From Rotaria macrura (taxonomy: Eukaryota > Rotifera > Eurotatoria > Philodinida > Philodinidae), in the NCBI GenBank assembly GCA_900239685.1, contig OENT01000917.1, forward strand, positions 1 through 64,000: 64,000 nt of DNA. The letters are read 5' to 3'. Position 1 is the stretch's first letter. Each line of letters opens with the position of its first letter. Positions 34,600 through 48,164 of the stretch are shown piece after piece. A program made the translations under genes and the position numbers. Below the pieces are notes generated by a model, which had not been told where the DNA came from, did no database searches, and saw only the letters and a program-made list of their open reading frames with translations.

Positions 34600-35235
34600 A
34601 TGTTCCGTTTTCGATTTCTTACGCAGTCTTCATTATTTGCTTTGACATCTGCATTCTTTTTTAACCGTTCATCAAAAGATTCATCGAAAACTATTCCTAT
34701 TGAAAATGCAACTGAATTACCACGAACACCATATCAGCATGTTAATTGTACTGGTTTTGAATGTATACGTGAATCATCGATGATTGCATTATCATCATCA
34801 TCGTCTTTTCTCAAAACGACACTATACTATTATACAGAATTGACACAACGCTATGGTAATCATATATCTTCAATGATTAACATATTAGAAGAATACAAAA
34901 GACTTGAGGGTACTGGTGATGTTCAACAAGAAGTATGGAATGTTTATGTCAAAGATCGCATATTATTAAATGAAATGAAAACGGAACTATTACGTTTACG
35001 CTTACTTCTATCAACAATTGATCGACTTGTGACTGAATCCATAGATGCTTGTTATCAAACACAAGATGAAATTACAACACAACTTGTATCCAATGAATTA
35101 ATCAATGCAAAACGTATTATTGAACAAAATGAACAATTCATAAGTAAAAATGAATTTACATTAACTACTGAGCAAGTTAAACTAATTGAGAAAAAAACTG
35201 ATGAGTCTGATATAAAAACTTCTCAAAATCAATAA
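34600..35235 (+). CDS. DIABLO: Smac/DIABLO-like mitochondrial protein
   Basis: A single exon of 211 codons starting at ATG. Residues 1-21 (MFRFRFLTQSSLFALTSAFF) form an Arg-containing hydrophobic leader that fits a mitochondrial presequence. The rest is long amphipathic helix. SFLKTTLYYYTELTQRYGNH, a downstream EVWNVYV, and ACYQTQDEIT match, in order and spacing, the STFLSQTTYALIEAITEYT, EVWQVII and AAYQTGADQAS parts of human DIABLO. DIABLO is an intermembrane-space protein that, once released, relieves caspase inhibition by IAPs through an N-terminal AVPI motif. Here no AVPI is visible; the nearest is TIPI at residues 31-34. The gene lies 272 bp after CHCHD7 on the same strand. Another coiled-coil mitochondrial protein is the main alternative. 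Confidence 0.6.
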   Translation: MFRFRFLTQSSLFALTSAFFFNRSSKDSSKTIPIENATELPRTPYQHVNCTGFECIRESSMIALSSSSSFLKTTLYYYTELTQRYGNHISSMINILEEYKRLEGTGDVQQEVWNVYVKDRILLNEMKTELLRLRLLLSTIDRLVTESIDACYQTQDEITTQLVSNELINAKRIIEQNEQFISKNEFTLTTEQVKLIEKKTDESDIKTSQNQ

Positions 35236-35319
35236 TCATATATTTATATTTTTTCTTGTTCTTTGGGTTGATGTTGTTCTTGATGCTTCGTGTGTAATAT
35301 ATTTTAGATAATGTATTAG

Positions 35320-35655
35320 ATGGATGAAAATTTCATTTGTTCAGATTCTGAAGCATGTCTTCATTTTATTTATTGGAAATTTGATTATTATAAAAAAATT
35401 CTTGACGATGATCAACAAGCATGTGATAATATGATTGCTTTTATTAGACAACAAGCATGCTTATACAATAATGACGAAGAAAAGCTTCGATCAATAACTG
35501 GATTCGATAGAATTGAGTTAGCTAATCAATTGGATTATTATGAACAAGAAGCTTTTAAAACCAATGAAGAAAATAAAACATGTATGCATTATTTAATCTT
35601 AAAAACTTTATTCGAAATGAAACTAGCTTATCTTGTTAATCGAATTGTAAAGTAA
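35320..35655 (+). CDS. Hypothetical small helical protein
   Basis: A single-exon ATG-led frame of 111 codons, 84 bp downstream of the DIABLO-like gene on the same strand. The sequence is acidic and rich in Cys, Tyr and Asn, with predicted helices (IYWKFDYYKKILDDDQQACD; YLILKTLFEMKLAYLVNRIV). There is no signal peptide, no clear membrane span and no motif I know. Base and codon use match the upstream gene. It may be an independent gene, or a lineage-specific exon belonging to a transcript that also covers the upstream gene. Confidence 0.45.
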   Translation: MDENFICSDSEACLHFIYWKFDYYKKILDDDQQACDNMIAFIRQQACLYNNDEEKLRSITGFDRIELANQLDYYEQEAFKTNEENKTCMHYLILKTLFEMKLAYLVNRIVK

Positions 35656-36503
35656 CTAAAAGTATCCATGTGATCAAATGATTTTTTTTCGTTCAATTTC
35701 TTATTCTCTAACATAAGATCTAGTTATATTCATCGACTATGTGATATATTCAATCATCAATGTAGTTCACTGAAAACTGTTACAAAGGAATTCTGTAAAA
35801 AATTCTCTATTCGATCCATGCATGCATTGAGAACTTGATAGTTCTCATTCAAGTAAATTTACTTCGCTCGCTTTTGAATTCTCTCGTCAATATATATCTT
35901 GCATACTGAGCAATACATGATCTATGAACTATCGTCGAACATATACGAAATGAGATTGTACTAGTAATAGATCTATGAATTTTTTTCATTGGAAGAAAGT
36001 ATCATTGACTTGAAGAATAAATACTTCAATCCCTATTAGAAAACATGAAGGAACCTTAAAAAATTCATGAGAACAGTTTGTTTTACTCTAGATTAGTTTC
36101 TTGTTGTTGACTTTCGCACATAATTCTATGTATATATATATATATATATATCATTGCATGATGTAAGAATATTTGTAATTAAATTAGGAATTTCGGTAGA
36201 ATCAAGTAAAAAGAACAACTTTTTCTATTGCTTTATGCATTCAGAAGAAATGAAAAGTATATTTGATATATTTCATGTAAAATCAGATCGTGTCAGCACA
36301 AGTTGACTTAGCTCTGATTAAGAGAAAACTAAATTAATGAATTCTTCGAAAGAAGAAAAAATATAATAACATTGTGCATCTAAGAAACGATTACAACTGA
36401 ATATTTTGAAATACTTTCAATAGTGAACAATTAAGTCTAGTAGTGAGCGTTTTTACTTTGTAATTTTATCTAATGGTTAAAAATCAATTCGTTCTTCTTT
36501 CAG
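35656..36503. other. Spacer with a TA microsatellite
   Basis: AT-rich with no gene. A (TA)n run of about 24 bp lies at 36129-36151. A polypyrimidine tract and CAG at 36503 could be the acceptor of a 5'-UTR intron of the next gene. Confidence 0.45.
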
Positions 36504-36514
36504 GCTTATTTAAA

Positions 36515-39500
36515 ATGTTTCGAAATTTATTCACCTTACATCATGGCCGTGCCTTTGATGAAGTTATTAACAGTGAACGCCAATTGAGTGAATCATTTCA
36601 ATATAGACCATCTTTATTAATTAATATCGGAAAACTTTGTCATATGGTAAAATCCAATGTATCATTTTCATCACAACCTTCTGAACACAAGCATACTGAC
36701 AAAAATCATTTAACATTAACTGAAACATCAAAACAACAAACATCATCATCAGCAAATGCAATTTGTTCAACAAGTTTTAGTAATCGAGCTGATATTGAAG
36801 CATTCCGACAGAAGAAAACTTCTCTTTCATCAAAAACCAGTCAACCAATAAAATTGCTCATGGACAGTAATGAAATTGATCTAACAAAACTCATCCGAGA
36901 AACAAATCCTAATAACTCGTATGTATTTAGATTATTTCCTTTAACTAACCCATATCATACATTTATATCATTGAATGAATCAAATACAATCGAAATAATA
37001 ATTTTCTATTAGATCCAATCAATTCAAATTTTCGAAAATATCTCATAATTGGCAACAAAAGCCAAATTCAACAATCCAATCTGTAAAGAAAATTTCTCGA
37101 CAATCAATAACATGTAGTGAAGCATTACTTGTCAGTGCCAATTCACGCTTTGTTCTACTTCACAATATGAACATAGCCAAGTTACTTCATCTATATGACA
37201 GACAAGAAAATGAAACAAAAGAAATTCAATGGGACGAAGGTATTTTATTTAAAAGAAAAATATTTTTTCCTTTATGCAAGAGAAAAAGAAAAGAAACTGA
37301 TTGAATTCCAAAAAGGAAAACAAGCATGTCTAGAAATATTATTACTTATAATATGACATTTTATCGTTACATAGAAATTAACAAGAATTACTTTAATCCT
37401 AATAGGATTCAGATATTCAGATTGCAATATGACATTCTAAAGTTTTCTTTTTCTTCTTTCAATCGTCATGATTACATGGAAGTTTATTGATCAAAGTCAA
37501 TCTCTTGACAATAAAGAAGAAAGTTATATGCTGACAATCGATTGAATACGCCCTTCTAGATGAATACAGATGTCTATTAATAACATAGTTTATTCTCATC
37601 ACGTTTCGTTGATGTGAATAAAAAGAAAACAGAACGCACGATATATCCATGAAAAGTGACTATGTAGATAATCAATAACATATTAAAGTGACAATAGTTA
37701 AAACACCGTACACTTGATGATTTCGATTTTTATTTTGAATCATTGGATTAATTCAGCATGAAATTCATAAGATCTTCAACGTTTTTCATATGGTACAAAA
37801 GTAATTTATTAAGATAGTTTTCTCTCAAACAAAAAGCAATGCATGAGTCGAAATTTGACATTCCTTTAACAATGTTTTACTGTTTAGAATATTCCATCGT
37901 TATGAATATGAATTTTCAAGAAATAATATCTCTATTGCATGGTTTCTCGTAGTCAGATTCGATAAGATTATATTTCAAATGAATATGTTATTGTCTAATC
38001 GTTTTGTAATTATCTTATATTGTGACACAATTCTCTGCAAAAAAAAACCGAGACAACTTTACATATGACTAGCATCGATAGAAGTCATTATTTTTCTCAT
38101 CAATAAATCTCAATGAGAAGAGCAAAAGTATGACAGAATAAGTGTACTTCAGTCGTCTTCAGAATTTCTGACTGTTGTTAAATTTTCAAATGTTGATCAA
38201 GACGAACGATTTTGTTTGAGATTGTGGAAGTTTCGTGTGAAATTCATTGTTACGTGTTTGAGATACTTACAATTTTACAGGAATGCCCAATTTTTTTTCT
38301 GCGTCTCCTATAAAAAAACACGTAGTATTTAAAAATTGATAATCATCGACAGAAGTGAGCATTTACTTCCGATGACATGTCTTCTGACTGAAAGCCAATT
38401 ATTCTATATATTCGATCATGATTTCTTCACATGCAGTGACGATCAGTTGAAATATTCCAAATTTGTGAGAGAAAAATCTTGTTTCTTCAGACTTTCACTA
38501 GTCCAAATAAAATCTATGTATATGAACATGCGAAAAGAAATATATCAGTTCAATGAATATATTGAATGATTACGCGGTCGATTTTGCGTAAGATACTATT
38601 TTAGGAAAATTCTATAATCTATATTCTAGTTTAACTATATTTCTATGATTTGATTATGATAACAAGAATTGATGACCTACATTTCTGAGAACAATAAATG
38701 ATTAATATCTTCGTTAGGACTATTCTTGTTACATGAACATTTTTGCATAAATAAAAAATATATGAATAATCCATTCGTTTGCATATCGTAACAAGAAAGG
38801 TGAAAAGTATTCAAGTTCATCGACAGATTTTGAAACACTTTTCAACGATAATAAATTGTTATGGTCGATTTCAATTTTCTTTCATTCAGATGACATTCTA
38901 TCTATTGGTCATGTCGATGGGAATATATTCTATTTGATAACTGCAACGAAAATATTTCTTTACGATATAATTAAAGAACATGTAACTAAACAATATTTTT
39001 TTTACGATACATTATATAAAGATTTATTGTTAATTATGGATGACAAATTCTATCAAACACCCGTAAAACGTAATAATCAAATTCAATCAATGGCTTATGA
39101 TGATTACTGTTATTATTTATACACAAATAAAGAATACAATCAAATATTTATTAAATGTTTATTCGATAGTTTTTTTCCAGAAAAGAATGTCAATTTAACA
39201 ACGTTACATTCTGACATACAATATTTTATTGACTTTACAGTAACACCCAAATCTTTAGTGACATTTCTTGTGAATGATTCAGCAACGTTTCAAGTATTAG
39301 TTTGTGATGAAAATCAAAATTATAAAATAATTAAAAAAATTCCCATGCATAATCTCAACGATCCAGTACAAATACTTTCAACATTTTTATCCAATGTTAA
39401 AGTTTATCCATCAGCAACAAATAGAAATAGAGCAATAAAATATGGTAAACAATTGTGGTTTATTTTAGATACAAAAAGAAATTGTATAGATTGTTTGACG

Positions 39501-39653
39501 CATGAAATTTATTTAACTAAAATTGAACCGTCAAAAGCAACTGATCAAATTCAATCGATAACAATAGATGATGAAAAACTGATTTTAGCTTTTAATGAAC
39601 TATCTGTCGAAATAATTGATCTTGACTATTATTGTTCTTTATTACAACTTTAG
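36515..39653 (+). CDS. Hypothetical protein, propeller-like C-terminal half
   Basis: Three exons (36515-36918, 37013-37239 and 38890-39653) join in consistent phases (2, then 1) and give about 464 residues. An in-frame ATG at 36473 would add 14 residues, but it lies before an acceptor-like CAG at 36503. The N-terminal third is polar, Ser/Thr/Lys-rich and probably disordered. From about residue 160 the sequence has repeated strand-like blocks with aromatic and Asp ends: RFVLLHNMNIAKLLHLYD, ILSIGHVDGNIFYLITATKI, FLYDIIKEHV, YDDYCYYLYTNKEYNQIFIK and ITIDDEKLILAFNELSVEII. This is suggestive of a WD/NHL-type beta-propeller. There is no catalytic motif or membrane span. The second intron is 1.65 kb and holds no recognised insert. 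The family is unknown to me. Confidence 0.65.
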
Positions 39654-40452
39654 TACTGTGTTCTTCTCCTCTTTTGATTTGTTTCTTTTCTGCTTCATCT
39701 CGAACTAGTGAAAGTAAAATTGATACTTGTGAATATATTCTTCTAATTTTCCGATTTGACAATAAAATGTGAATCTTATTTTCTTTCATATAAGAATTTT
39801 TTTTTTGAAATAAAAGAAAGATAAACTAAATAATACAGAGCAAGATGTTTCTACTCTATTTTGATTCTAAATGAAAGAATGACGATCAGAGCTATTCTTC
39901 TGAAAATGTGTTTCTCTTTTTTTTGCCGCCTTTTGTATATGCCTTCGTCATCATTATATGTGAAAGCAATAGAAACCCGATAGATGACGAGAAGAATGAT
40001 GACATCGACGACTAATATATGTATTTGTCAATTGAATTATGAATTTGAGTGATGGATGTAATGATGAAGATGTAAGAGAGGCTCGTTCATCCGCCTATCT
40101 CGACCTCCATATTGTTTCGGAGACAAGGCTTTTTTCTTTTTTTTTCTACTTCTAAAAAAAGACAAGAAGAAAACAGTGAAAGAGAGAAAATCATCATCCA
40201 AACAAATACACACACAAGCATAGATAGAGAGCAAAGAAAAACAGAGAAATATAGAGAAACAGCGAGAAGAGAGAGTGAATCGACATAGAGTTAGTCCTGC
40301 TTTCTCAAAATGGAACAACTTGAAATGTCACTAAGAAAACAAAACTCTATCTGTAGTTGATCTTCATTTCAACATAGACAATACAATTCTGATTAACTGA
40401 GCAATGTTTATTAACTATTATCAATTTGAAGAAAATTATAACAACGAAGAAC

Positions 40453-43400
40453 ATGGGCTGTGTTTCAACTAAAAAAAAATTATCCAAATCGGATCTAGAG
40501 TTTCTGGAAGAAAATACAGAATTCACAAAAGATCAAATTGTTGAATGGTATGAAGGTTTTATTGTAAGTATAAATAAAAAGTAACAGGCGTAAAAAAGAA
40601 AGACAAAACTAGAAAAATAACTTTTCTTTTCTTATATACACATCAAATAATCATATGGTTCATCGGTACTGTGAAATTGCTTTTCCTGTTAGAGACTACG
40701 TTGGGGACTAAATGATGTTCAAACCACTCCGGACTATATTTCCCTGCTCACGCTTTTCTTGCCTCATTGCTCTTCGTCTCTATGATAATAGGACATGCAA
40801 AGAGAGCTACAAAAACTCCTCTTCCTTCTCTGACTTTGTCAGTTGACTACATCTAAAGATGAATTCAGCCTGAATTAGGTTCTCTTTTCATAGCCATTAG
40901 TAACAGATTATGAGGGTGTATGTGTTTTCAAAAAAAAAAGAAATAAGAAAAAAAGGGAAAGGATTGAGTCAAGAAGTCAATCGAGCGCACACAAATACAC
41001 ATTGTATTTACCATTCTCATCATCTGTCGAATCTTTTCCCTTTTCTGAAGTTAAAATAAACATGATGTATATGCAACAATTCATGTACACTCATTTTTTA
41101 AATTCATACACAGGTTAAAAGGATCAATTTTTATACGCGCAATAAGAATAGAAACAAAATACATTGTAAAAACAAATGCCGACGTTCATATTTTTTTCTC
41201 CAACGATTTCCCATGATAAATCGTAAATTACTATAACAAAAAAAACGTTTTGTATGGATGATCTTTTTCTTTCTTTCAATATTTCTTCAATAGGATGTGC
41301 CATTTTTTTAGTCACGTCATTTGACAGCATCTCGCAGAGAAGCTGCTAAACAAAACCGAAAATGTACGCGGAAATAAGGAATAATCATTCATATAGATCG
41401 AGAACGGCTAATAAATTTAAATATATAATTCTATTTTGGTTTGATCCATGCATTGCCTTTAGTCATAGAAATCTCTCTATATATTGAGAAAACAATAAGA
41501 GAAGCTAACAACTCGATTTTTAATCGAGAAAAATATAAAAGAAGAAAAAAAGCGACAGGAGACAAGAAAGAAAGATCGATTTACTGATGGTGGCTGTACT
41601 CATTAAATAACTTTAGAGCGCTCCAAGTCCCAGAAGATTCAGGAGGGTCGCATGAATGAGCACAAACAATGATAGTTTTGATACAAGTGAAAAGTCATTC
41701 TACTGTGGAGAACAGTAGGCTATTGATTAAAATTTCAAGATAGAAACTAATTCATCTAGATTATAACATAGTAAGGAAGGAATTGTTTTATGATGTTCCA
41801 TTTTTGATCATGAGTATAGGAGAATTTTCTTTATTTATTTCACAATAGAAATGATCCATAGAATAATATTATGATCACCGTTTAGAATTCAAAACGGAAA
41901 AGAAAATCATCAGTCAACAAACGGAAACCATAAGCACACTTCCATATTGAATTATTGATTGTTTTGTTTTACTGATTTCCTATATGATTTTGTTTCCTCG
42001 TCAAGAAATCTATTGATGGAATGTCTAATGTAAGATGACATGAAATATTTTAAATTATTCGCTTAGTGCGAATTAATGTTTTTGAAAAAAGCTCAATTTG
42101 AATATTCATGTTTTGTTTGCTATGCATAATAAAAGAAAAAAGCATTGCTATTTTTCAAATCTAGTACTATAAATGCTTTGTAATTACTTGATACTTTTTT
42201 TATTGAAGTGATGAGAAATTATTTATAGAAGAGAATTCATTTTCAATGAAAAAAAATGATAAGATTCTCAAGAGATGTTTTTCAAATATTTTCTCCTATA
42301 ATGCAATCGTCTTTTCCCATGCGAAATTATGTTCTAAACACTCTAATGAGTAACCTATGAAATCAGTAGATAGAAAAGAAAATCATGAGTGTATAATTAC
42401 GTTGCATGAGATAGAGATTCTTCAAATAAAACATGAAAAGTTTCAAATCTCAAAAAAGAAAATAAAGATAAGTATTTTTAAGTTAGAAAAGAAAAGTTAT
42501 TCAACTTAAATGCCCATATCAAAAGAAAACGATTTTCAAGCATGCCTAATTATACTAGTATTCATTCGAGACAATAAATAGGCAAACGATCATGTTCTAA
42601 TAAGTATCTTGATGAATCTCAATGAATTTAATGCTTCCGGAATTTCTATATAATACCCCTTCGGAAAAATAAAAAGAAGCTTACATCTTTGTTCTTTTTC
42701 TTTTACATGAACACCATAATTTTTTTCAATAAAAATCAGAAACTATTTGTACGAAATTTATATACAAATGTATTGAATAAAGCAAACTTTTTTTGAAAAG
42801 AAATTATTCACAATACAATGAACATTTCGATTTTGACATTAATCTTATGCTTGTCATTATTAGAATAATAAATCTTTTTTCTTTTATTTCTTTAGCTCGA
42901 TTGTCCCAATGGTGAATTGACAAAGAAAAAATTCATTCAAGTCTATCGTCAATTTTTTCCCAATGGACAAGCTGAAGCATTTTGTACACATATATTTCGT
43001 ACATTTGATGCTGATAATTCAGGCAAAATTGATTTTAAGTAAGTTTGTTTTGTTTTGTTTTCTCTTCCGCATAGTTCATAAATATACGAGGAAATAATAA
43101 ATATTATTTCTCTTCTCATAAACTCGCATATTTTGACTACTTCCGTTCTATGCTGTTCATCGATACAAACATGGGAATAGCGATCGATCATTATGTCAAC
43201 ATAGAAAAGCTTTCATTCTAATTGATTGTTCCTATTGTGTCCGACTTTGTCTTTGTCTAATACCATTGCCTTAAAACATTGTTAATAAAAATTTACTAAA
43301 CGATAATATTGTTTTGTTTTGTCTCTTCTTTTTTTTTATAGAGAATTCCTAATGGCAATTAATATTACGGGTATGATCGATCAGATCTGTAGATAGGATT

Positions 43401-43949
43401 AAAAATAGAAAATGATCGTTTCCATTTAGCAAAAGGTAATCCTGAAAAGAAATTGAAATGGGCTTTCAAAATGTATGATATCGATTCAAATGGAAGCATT
43501 GATCGACAAGAAATGTTAAGAATAATTGAAGTGAGAAAGAAAAAAATTTATTCAAGATTGAATATTTCCTTCCTATTTGTATACAGTCTATCTATGATTT
43601 ACTCGGTGCTGGTGTTACACAAACTGCATCGAATGGTGTCGTTGCAAGTCGTGATCCCAGTGATACACCTGAAAGTCGAACAGCTCAAATATTTGCTGTT
43701 ATGGTAAGAGAGTTTTATTTTTACTATGTGTTAAAGAAATAACAGTTTAAGAATTTCTCTTTTTTTAACAGGATGAAGACAAAAATGGGTAAGAGTTTCT
43801 CTATGTTTGTTACATGCATACATTTATTCATATGTATCAATCTTTCTTTAAACAGAGTCATCACCGAGGAAGAATTTATTCGAGGTTGTATGTCTGATCG
43901 AGTCCTATATCAAATGTTGACTGCCGACACAAGCGATCCTGAACGATAA
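40453..43949 (+). CDS. Neuronal calcium sensor family EF-hand protein (frequenin/visinin-like)
   Basis: Seven exons (40453-40563, 42896-43038, 43342-43370, 43430-43530, 43587-43703, 43772-43788 and 43856-43949) encode 203 residues. The N-terminus MGCVSTKKK is a likely myristoylation site (Gly2), with Cys3 possibly palmitoylated. EF1 is degenerate, with the family's CPNGELT (residues 40-46) in place of a working loop. The three working loops are [12 protein letters not shown] (75-86), [12 protein letters not shown] (111-122) and DEDKNGVITEEE (168-179). WYEGF, IYRQFFP-like VYRQFFPNG and [12 protein letters not shown] are hallmarks of the recoverin/NCS family. These proteins bind calcium and regulate receptors, guanylate cyclases or kinases at membranes. 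A longer linker before EF4 (residues 139-159) exceeds NCS-1. I cannot say which subfamily. Intron 1 is 2.3 kb; exons of 17 and 29 bp are unusually small. Confidence 0.88.
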
Positions 43950-46900
43950 CGTTTTTCTTTTACACGTGAATGATTGATTTCTTTCTTTCGACTAGTTCAA
44001 TTCATTAACATGTACAATGAGCTTTTCTTCAATTCATTGATAATTATGTTTACACGCTTAAAGAAAAAAACGCACGTTCGTTTGTTTTTCTTTTTGTCAC
44101 TTCAAACTCTTTATAAAAACATATTTGGTTCTGTTTTCTTTTTTTTTTCTTGTTTTCTTTCTTTTTGTCTTGTGACTGTCAGTGTATATATAATACTTAT
44201 ATAAAAAAAAGTGTTTTTCTTGTTTCAAGTAAAGAATAATAAGAAAATGAAAAAAGTATTAAATAAAAAAAGAATGTCAATTAGATTCAAACGCAAATTT
44301 GTTTTGTTTTTCTTTCATATCAAATATGATGATGAAGATAGCATCATATTCTCCAAACGAGCTTTTTTTGACAATGATTGAGCTTTTGAAAGAAATCAAT
44401 TATCTTCAATGAATCAATGACTGACTATCTTATCTCTCGTGGTCTTATTCAGAATACTAAACACAATGTATTTCATATACGTTTGAAATACAAAAGACGC
44501 TATTTCTGCTTGTTATGTCTTTCATGATAATACATAGTCTTTTTCTTCTAATAAAAGAATATTATATCAGATGTTCCGTACTAATTGCAAATTCTGTCGT
44601 GATGAAAATAGTCTTTCGTGTTGATAACAAAAGAGTCATAAATAGGAAACTTTCGACACGTCATCGTCCATTGAACTATAGTTTTTAATTTCTCATACGA
44701 AAACGTTCAATTAAAACGAATCTTTGAGACATGATTAGGAAATGGAAATGATTCCTACTTCTGTAATATACTCTGTATATATTAAGAGTGATGTTAAACA
44801 ATAGAAACACAAAAAACATTTCCAAATTCTGTAGTAATTTCCTTTTCTTTTCTGCTTAAATGAATTGAAAAAGTTTTCAATTTCGTTTGCAAAAGAAATA
44901 TAAATATTATAATGACTTGAATCATTGAGCTTTATAATCTAGGTGAATATTCATTCGTAGAAACGAGTTCAATTAAACATCAAAATTAAAATATAATCAA
45001 GTCTCTTGATGCAACAGATTTAAGGCATCTATTTTGTTCCTTTTTATTAGATAAACTTTATCGAAACACTTCAGGACTAGCCATCAGAAATCTGTGGTGT
45101 ATACATTTTTAACATAAAAACTTTTTAAAAAGCCATCTAAAAAATAATCTGTCGTTGGATCATCGACATGTCAGTAGAAACCCTGACGAAATTCAAGCAT
45201 ATAATAAGTCATAGTCTGCTCTTAACAATACAACGGATATCCGAGCAAACATTTTTTTTCCGTTTCATACAATCAATTGATCATCTAATCACATGGGAGG
45301 CTATTTCATAAATTTCAATTCCTTGATTCGTATAGTTATTATACATATAGCATTGTCTATTTTTGTCCAGATGATGCATCGAAATGTGTGAAAACTTATA
45401 GTTGCATCGCTTGGTTCTATAGTGGCCGCAAAAAAGAAGAACTCCATAGTTAACCATCACAGCATTTACTCAGAACGATGCCATTCTATAAAAAAAAACT
45501 ACATTTGCTTTTTGTCTAACGTATTGAAACTAAAATTGGATAACTGATGATTCCGAGCAAGCCTTGGTAAACATGAAGGCAATTGAGCAAGCACATATAA
45601 TGAAACGCTGAATATGACAATACATCGTTTCTAATATTTCTCAACAATAGAAGAATGACGAAGTGACATTGAATTCATGGTAAGTTCTCGGCAAGTACAA
45701 CTACTTCATTCATCAGAAAAGATAATAAAATAAATCATGATAGATGATGTATGTTCGAAAATAGTCAAACAATAACGATTATTATTGCTTATCATTTTAC
45801 AGAATATAAATGTGACTCAGACGACTATCACTTATTGAAAGTTCTGCGAAACTGTAACTGATCATTGCCAGCATAGACAGTTGCATTATGAGTTTCATAT
45901 AAGGCATGAAGGAACAATCAGTAACAGCAAAAATCATAACACATCTAGTTACATTAAGAGCCGATGTGCTAAATGGTACGAAAGTTTTAGTATGTATTCG
46001 ACATGCAACGGTTTCCAATAGATAAAATTAATACTATAGGTTTGATTACACCGGATTTGCCGGTCAAAAAACGTAATGACATTCGGATGCCTAGAAAGTG
46101 ACTGAGCTAAACTAGAAACTTGTTTTTATGTCATTTAGACTCTTTCAGCTCTGCCTATCTGATGATGAATTCAATGATGCTCATTAACTCCCGAGTTCAG
46201 AAACAGAACCGATGAAATTGCTTCAAGTTTTGCCACTGGAAATTTTGGGAAAACTGCAACTAAATTAGTCCTTTCAGACATCAAATCATTATATCATTTG
46301 AAAGTGTTTCTTAGAAAATATCTTTGTGACATAGCATTAAAAGTCTAATCATTTTCCAGCATACATACGACACCTGAAAAGAAATCTATTAGCATAATGG
46401 AACTATGTAACTATACCTATTCTCTAGAATACTTAAATGCAAATTTGCATTGATATTCACACATGAAAATAATTAAATCTTTTTCATTATTGACTAGAAA
46501 ATATTTTCCCTTTATGCATATGAAATAGTAAAAAAGTAACTTCATAGATTTAGGTATTATATATCATTTTCATGTATGAACTGTGCATTCGTTGAGTGAG
46601 AACAGCTACTCAATCTGTTGTACAATGTAAATACTTTCATCGCTATATTCGCGTGATGATTTCATTGGTTTCAAAATCATATGCTGTTAATACTAGAAAA
46701 TAAAAGCATACTTAAGCATGGCAAAACAAAATCATCCATCGACTTCATTTCGATAACATGGCATCATATCAACATGACTAGATCGAAAAAAAACCCATGC
46801 TCCTTTATGAATCGATAGGTAGTTGTAAAATTTTAATTTATGTCTTCCATTAGAAATAGTCTTCTAAATTATTAACAAGCGTTTTACTCTTGAAGAGAAG

Positions 46901-47532
46901 CACTTTTAGCATCATTTAATAAAGGATAAATATAGAAGGTACTTATGAAACAAATAGATCGACCGGTAGAAAAGACTTGTTTTTGTTGCTTGACGTTGAT
47001 GCATTTTCCACTGAATCGGATCAGTCGTTAGCTATCAGTGTATTATAACACTGGCGTAGATAACACAGATCAATATCTTATTGCTAAGTTAAGTACGAAT
47101 AGCAGTCAAAGTACATATTCATTATTTATTACTCGTCAGTTTACTTGTCAATCTAAAAAAAAAATACAACAAAGACTATTAACTATTCACATTTCCAACT
47201 GGTAGGGTTACCGAAGTGAAAATTTAGTTATGAAAGATTAATGTATATGTATGTATGTATGTATCAATCAGATGTTATCTGTTTTGTGCATAGTTACTTA
47301 TCTCCATTGGCAGTATACTTCTCCTTATCTTCATCTACTGCTCTCGCTCTCGCTCTCTCTCACTCACTTCGGTTGAGTGATTCAAATATGAAAGGGAGAC
47401 GATTTACGGAAATAACGACAGTTGAAAAAAGTACACATTGTTTGTCGTTACATAGTGGCATTGCCTTGTGAATTTCATCCTATCTTCTGGATGTTAATAC
47501 AGAATGAAGAGAAATCATGATTCGGAAACAGA
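43950..47532. other. 3' UTR and gene-free spacer
   Basis: The first few hundred bases are T-rich 3' UTR of the calcium-sensor gene. After that I see no gene. A minus-strand frame at 46018-45797 reads smoothly (VTRCVMIFAVTDCSFMPYMK) but starts at TTG and has no recognised family. A GTAT microsatellite lies near 47250 and a CT/TCGC run near 47340. Confidence 0.4.
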
Positions 47533-47845
47533 CCCAGGTGACTAAATCCGACACTGGATCCGACTAAATCTGGTCGAATTCGATGAACCGATGGAACCCT
47601 ATTTGAATCCTGGTGGAGGAATGAGTAACGGATCTGTCGCGATAATAGTAATTTATTATTTGGGTGCCAATTACTACCTGACGACATCATTTAAGTTCTG
47701 TCAGAATCCTATAGCAAATGCTGTCGGATTTCGGCAATCAAATCGATCGGATTACAATCATCAGGAGCCGAATGTCGTTTCACAATTTGGGTTCCGTCAG
47801 TTTTCTAGAAATTCTCCATAAAATCCGATCGAATCCAATGGCCGG
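47533..47845. mobile_element. ATCCGAT-word MITE, copy 2 (degenerate)
   Basis: Starts CCCAGGTGAC and is filled with AAATCCGAC, GGATCCGAC, TCGGATTTCGG, GATCGGATTAC and AATCCGATCGAATCC words. The word family is the same as at 22044-22392. The right end is not sharp, and no target duplication was identified. Open frames on both strands through it are repeat by-products. Confidence 0.55.
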
Positions 47846-47954
47846 AATAAATCTGCTAAGGGACGACAAATCTATGGAAAAAAATGACGATTAACCAGTT
47901 ACTCTCATGTATGTGAAACAACGAATATGATTTCAAGTAAAATCTGGTTGATTA

Positions 47955-48164
47955 CAAGCCTCCTCAACAGCTTGAATGACGACAGCCTCCGGTGGGCAAA
48001 CGTTGGCAGAAATTTATATGAAGAAAGGAATTATATGAAACGACAAAATTGGAAATTTTATGTGTGAAAAGCTCCAAGAAGGATCCAGTGACCGGAACAG
48101 TCGATTCATCTGTGAGAAGAACGACATGAAAGTGTTCTCCATCTACTGCGTGTCGCTTTATCAT
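47955..48164 (-). pseudogene. Short coding-like relic, unidentified
   Basis: A minus-strand ATG-led frame (48164 down to 47964) encodes a peptide beginning MIKRHAVDGEHFHVVLLTDE. In the next frame the same end reads CPPEAVVIQAVEEACNQPDF and then a stop, which looks like a natural C-terminus. Together they suggest the tail of a decayed gene with a frame change. No splice sites that would reconcile the frames were found, and the family is unknown. Confidence 0.25.

Noticed and set aside
36129-36151. TA run as a promoter TATA region
   Set aside because: It is a simple microsatellite several hundred bases from the next start; nothing ties it to transcription.
38336-38569. 77-codon frame in the intron of the propeller-like gene
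   Set aside because: It starts at TTG, has no acceptor in a compatible phase, and adding it would not extend the propeller pattern.
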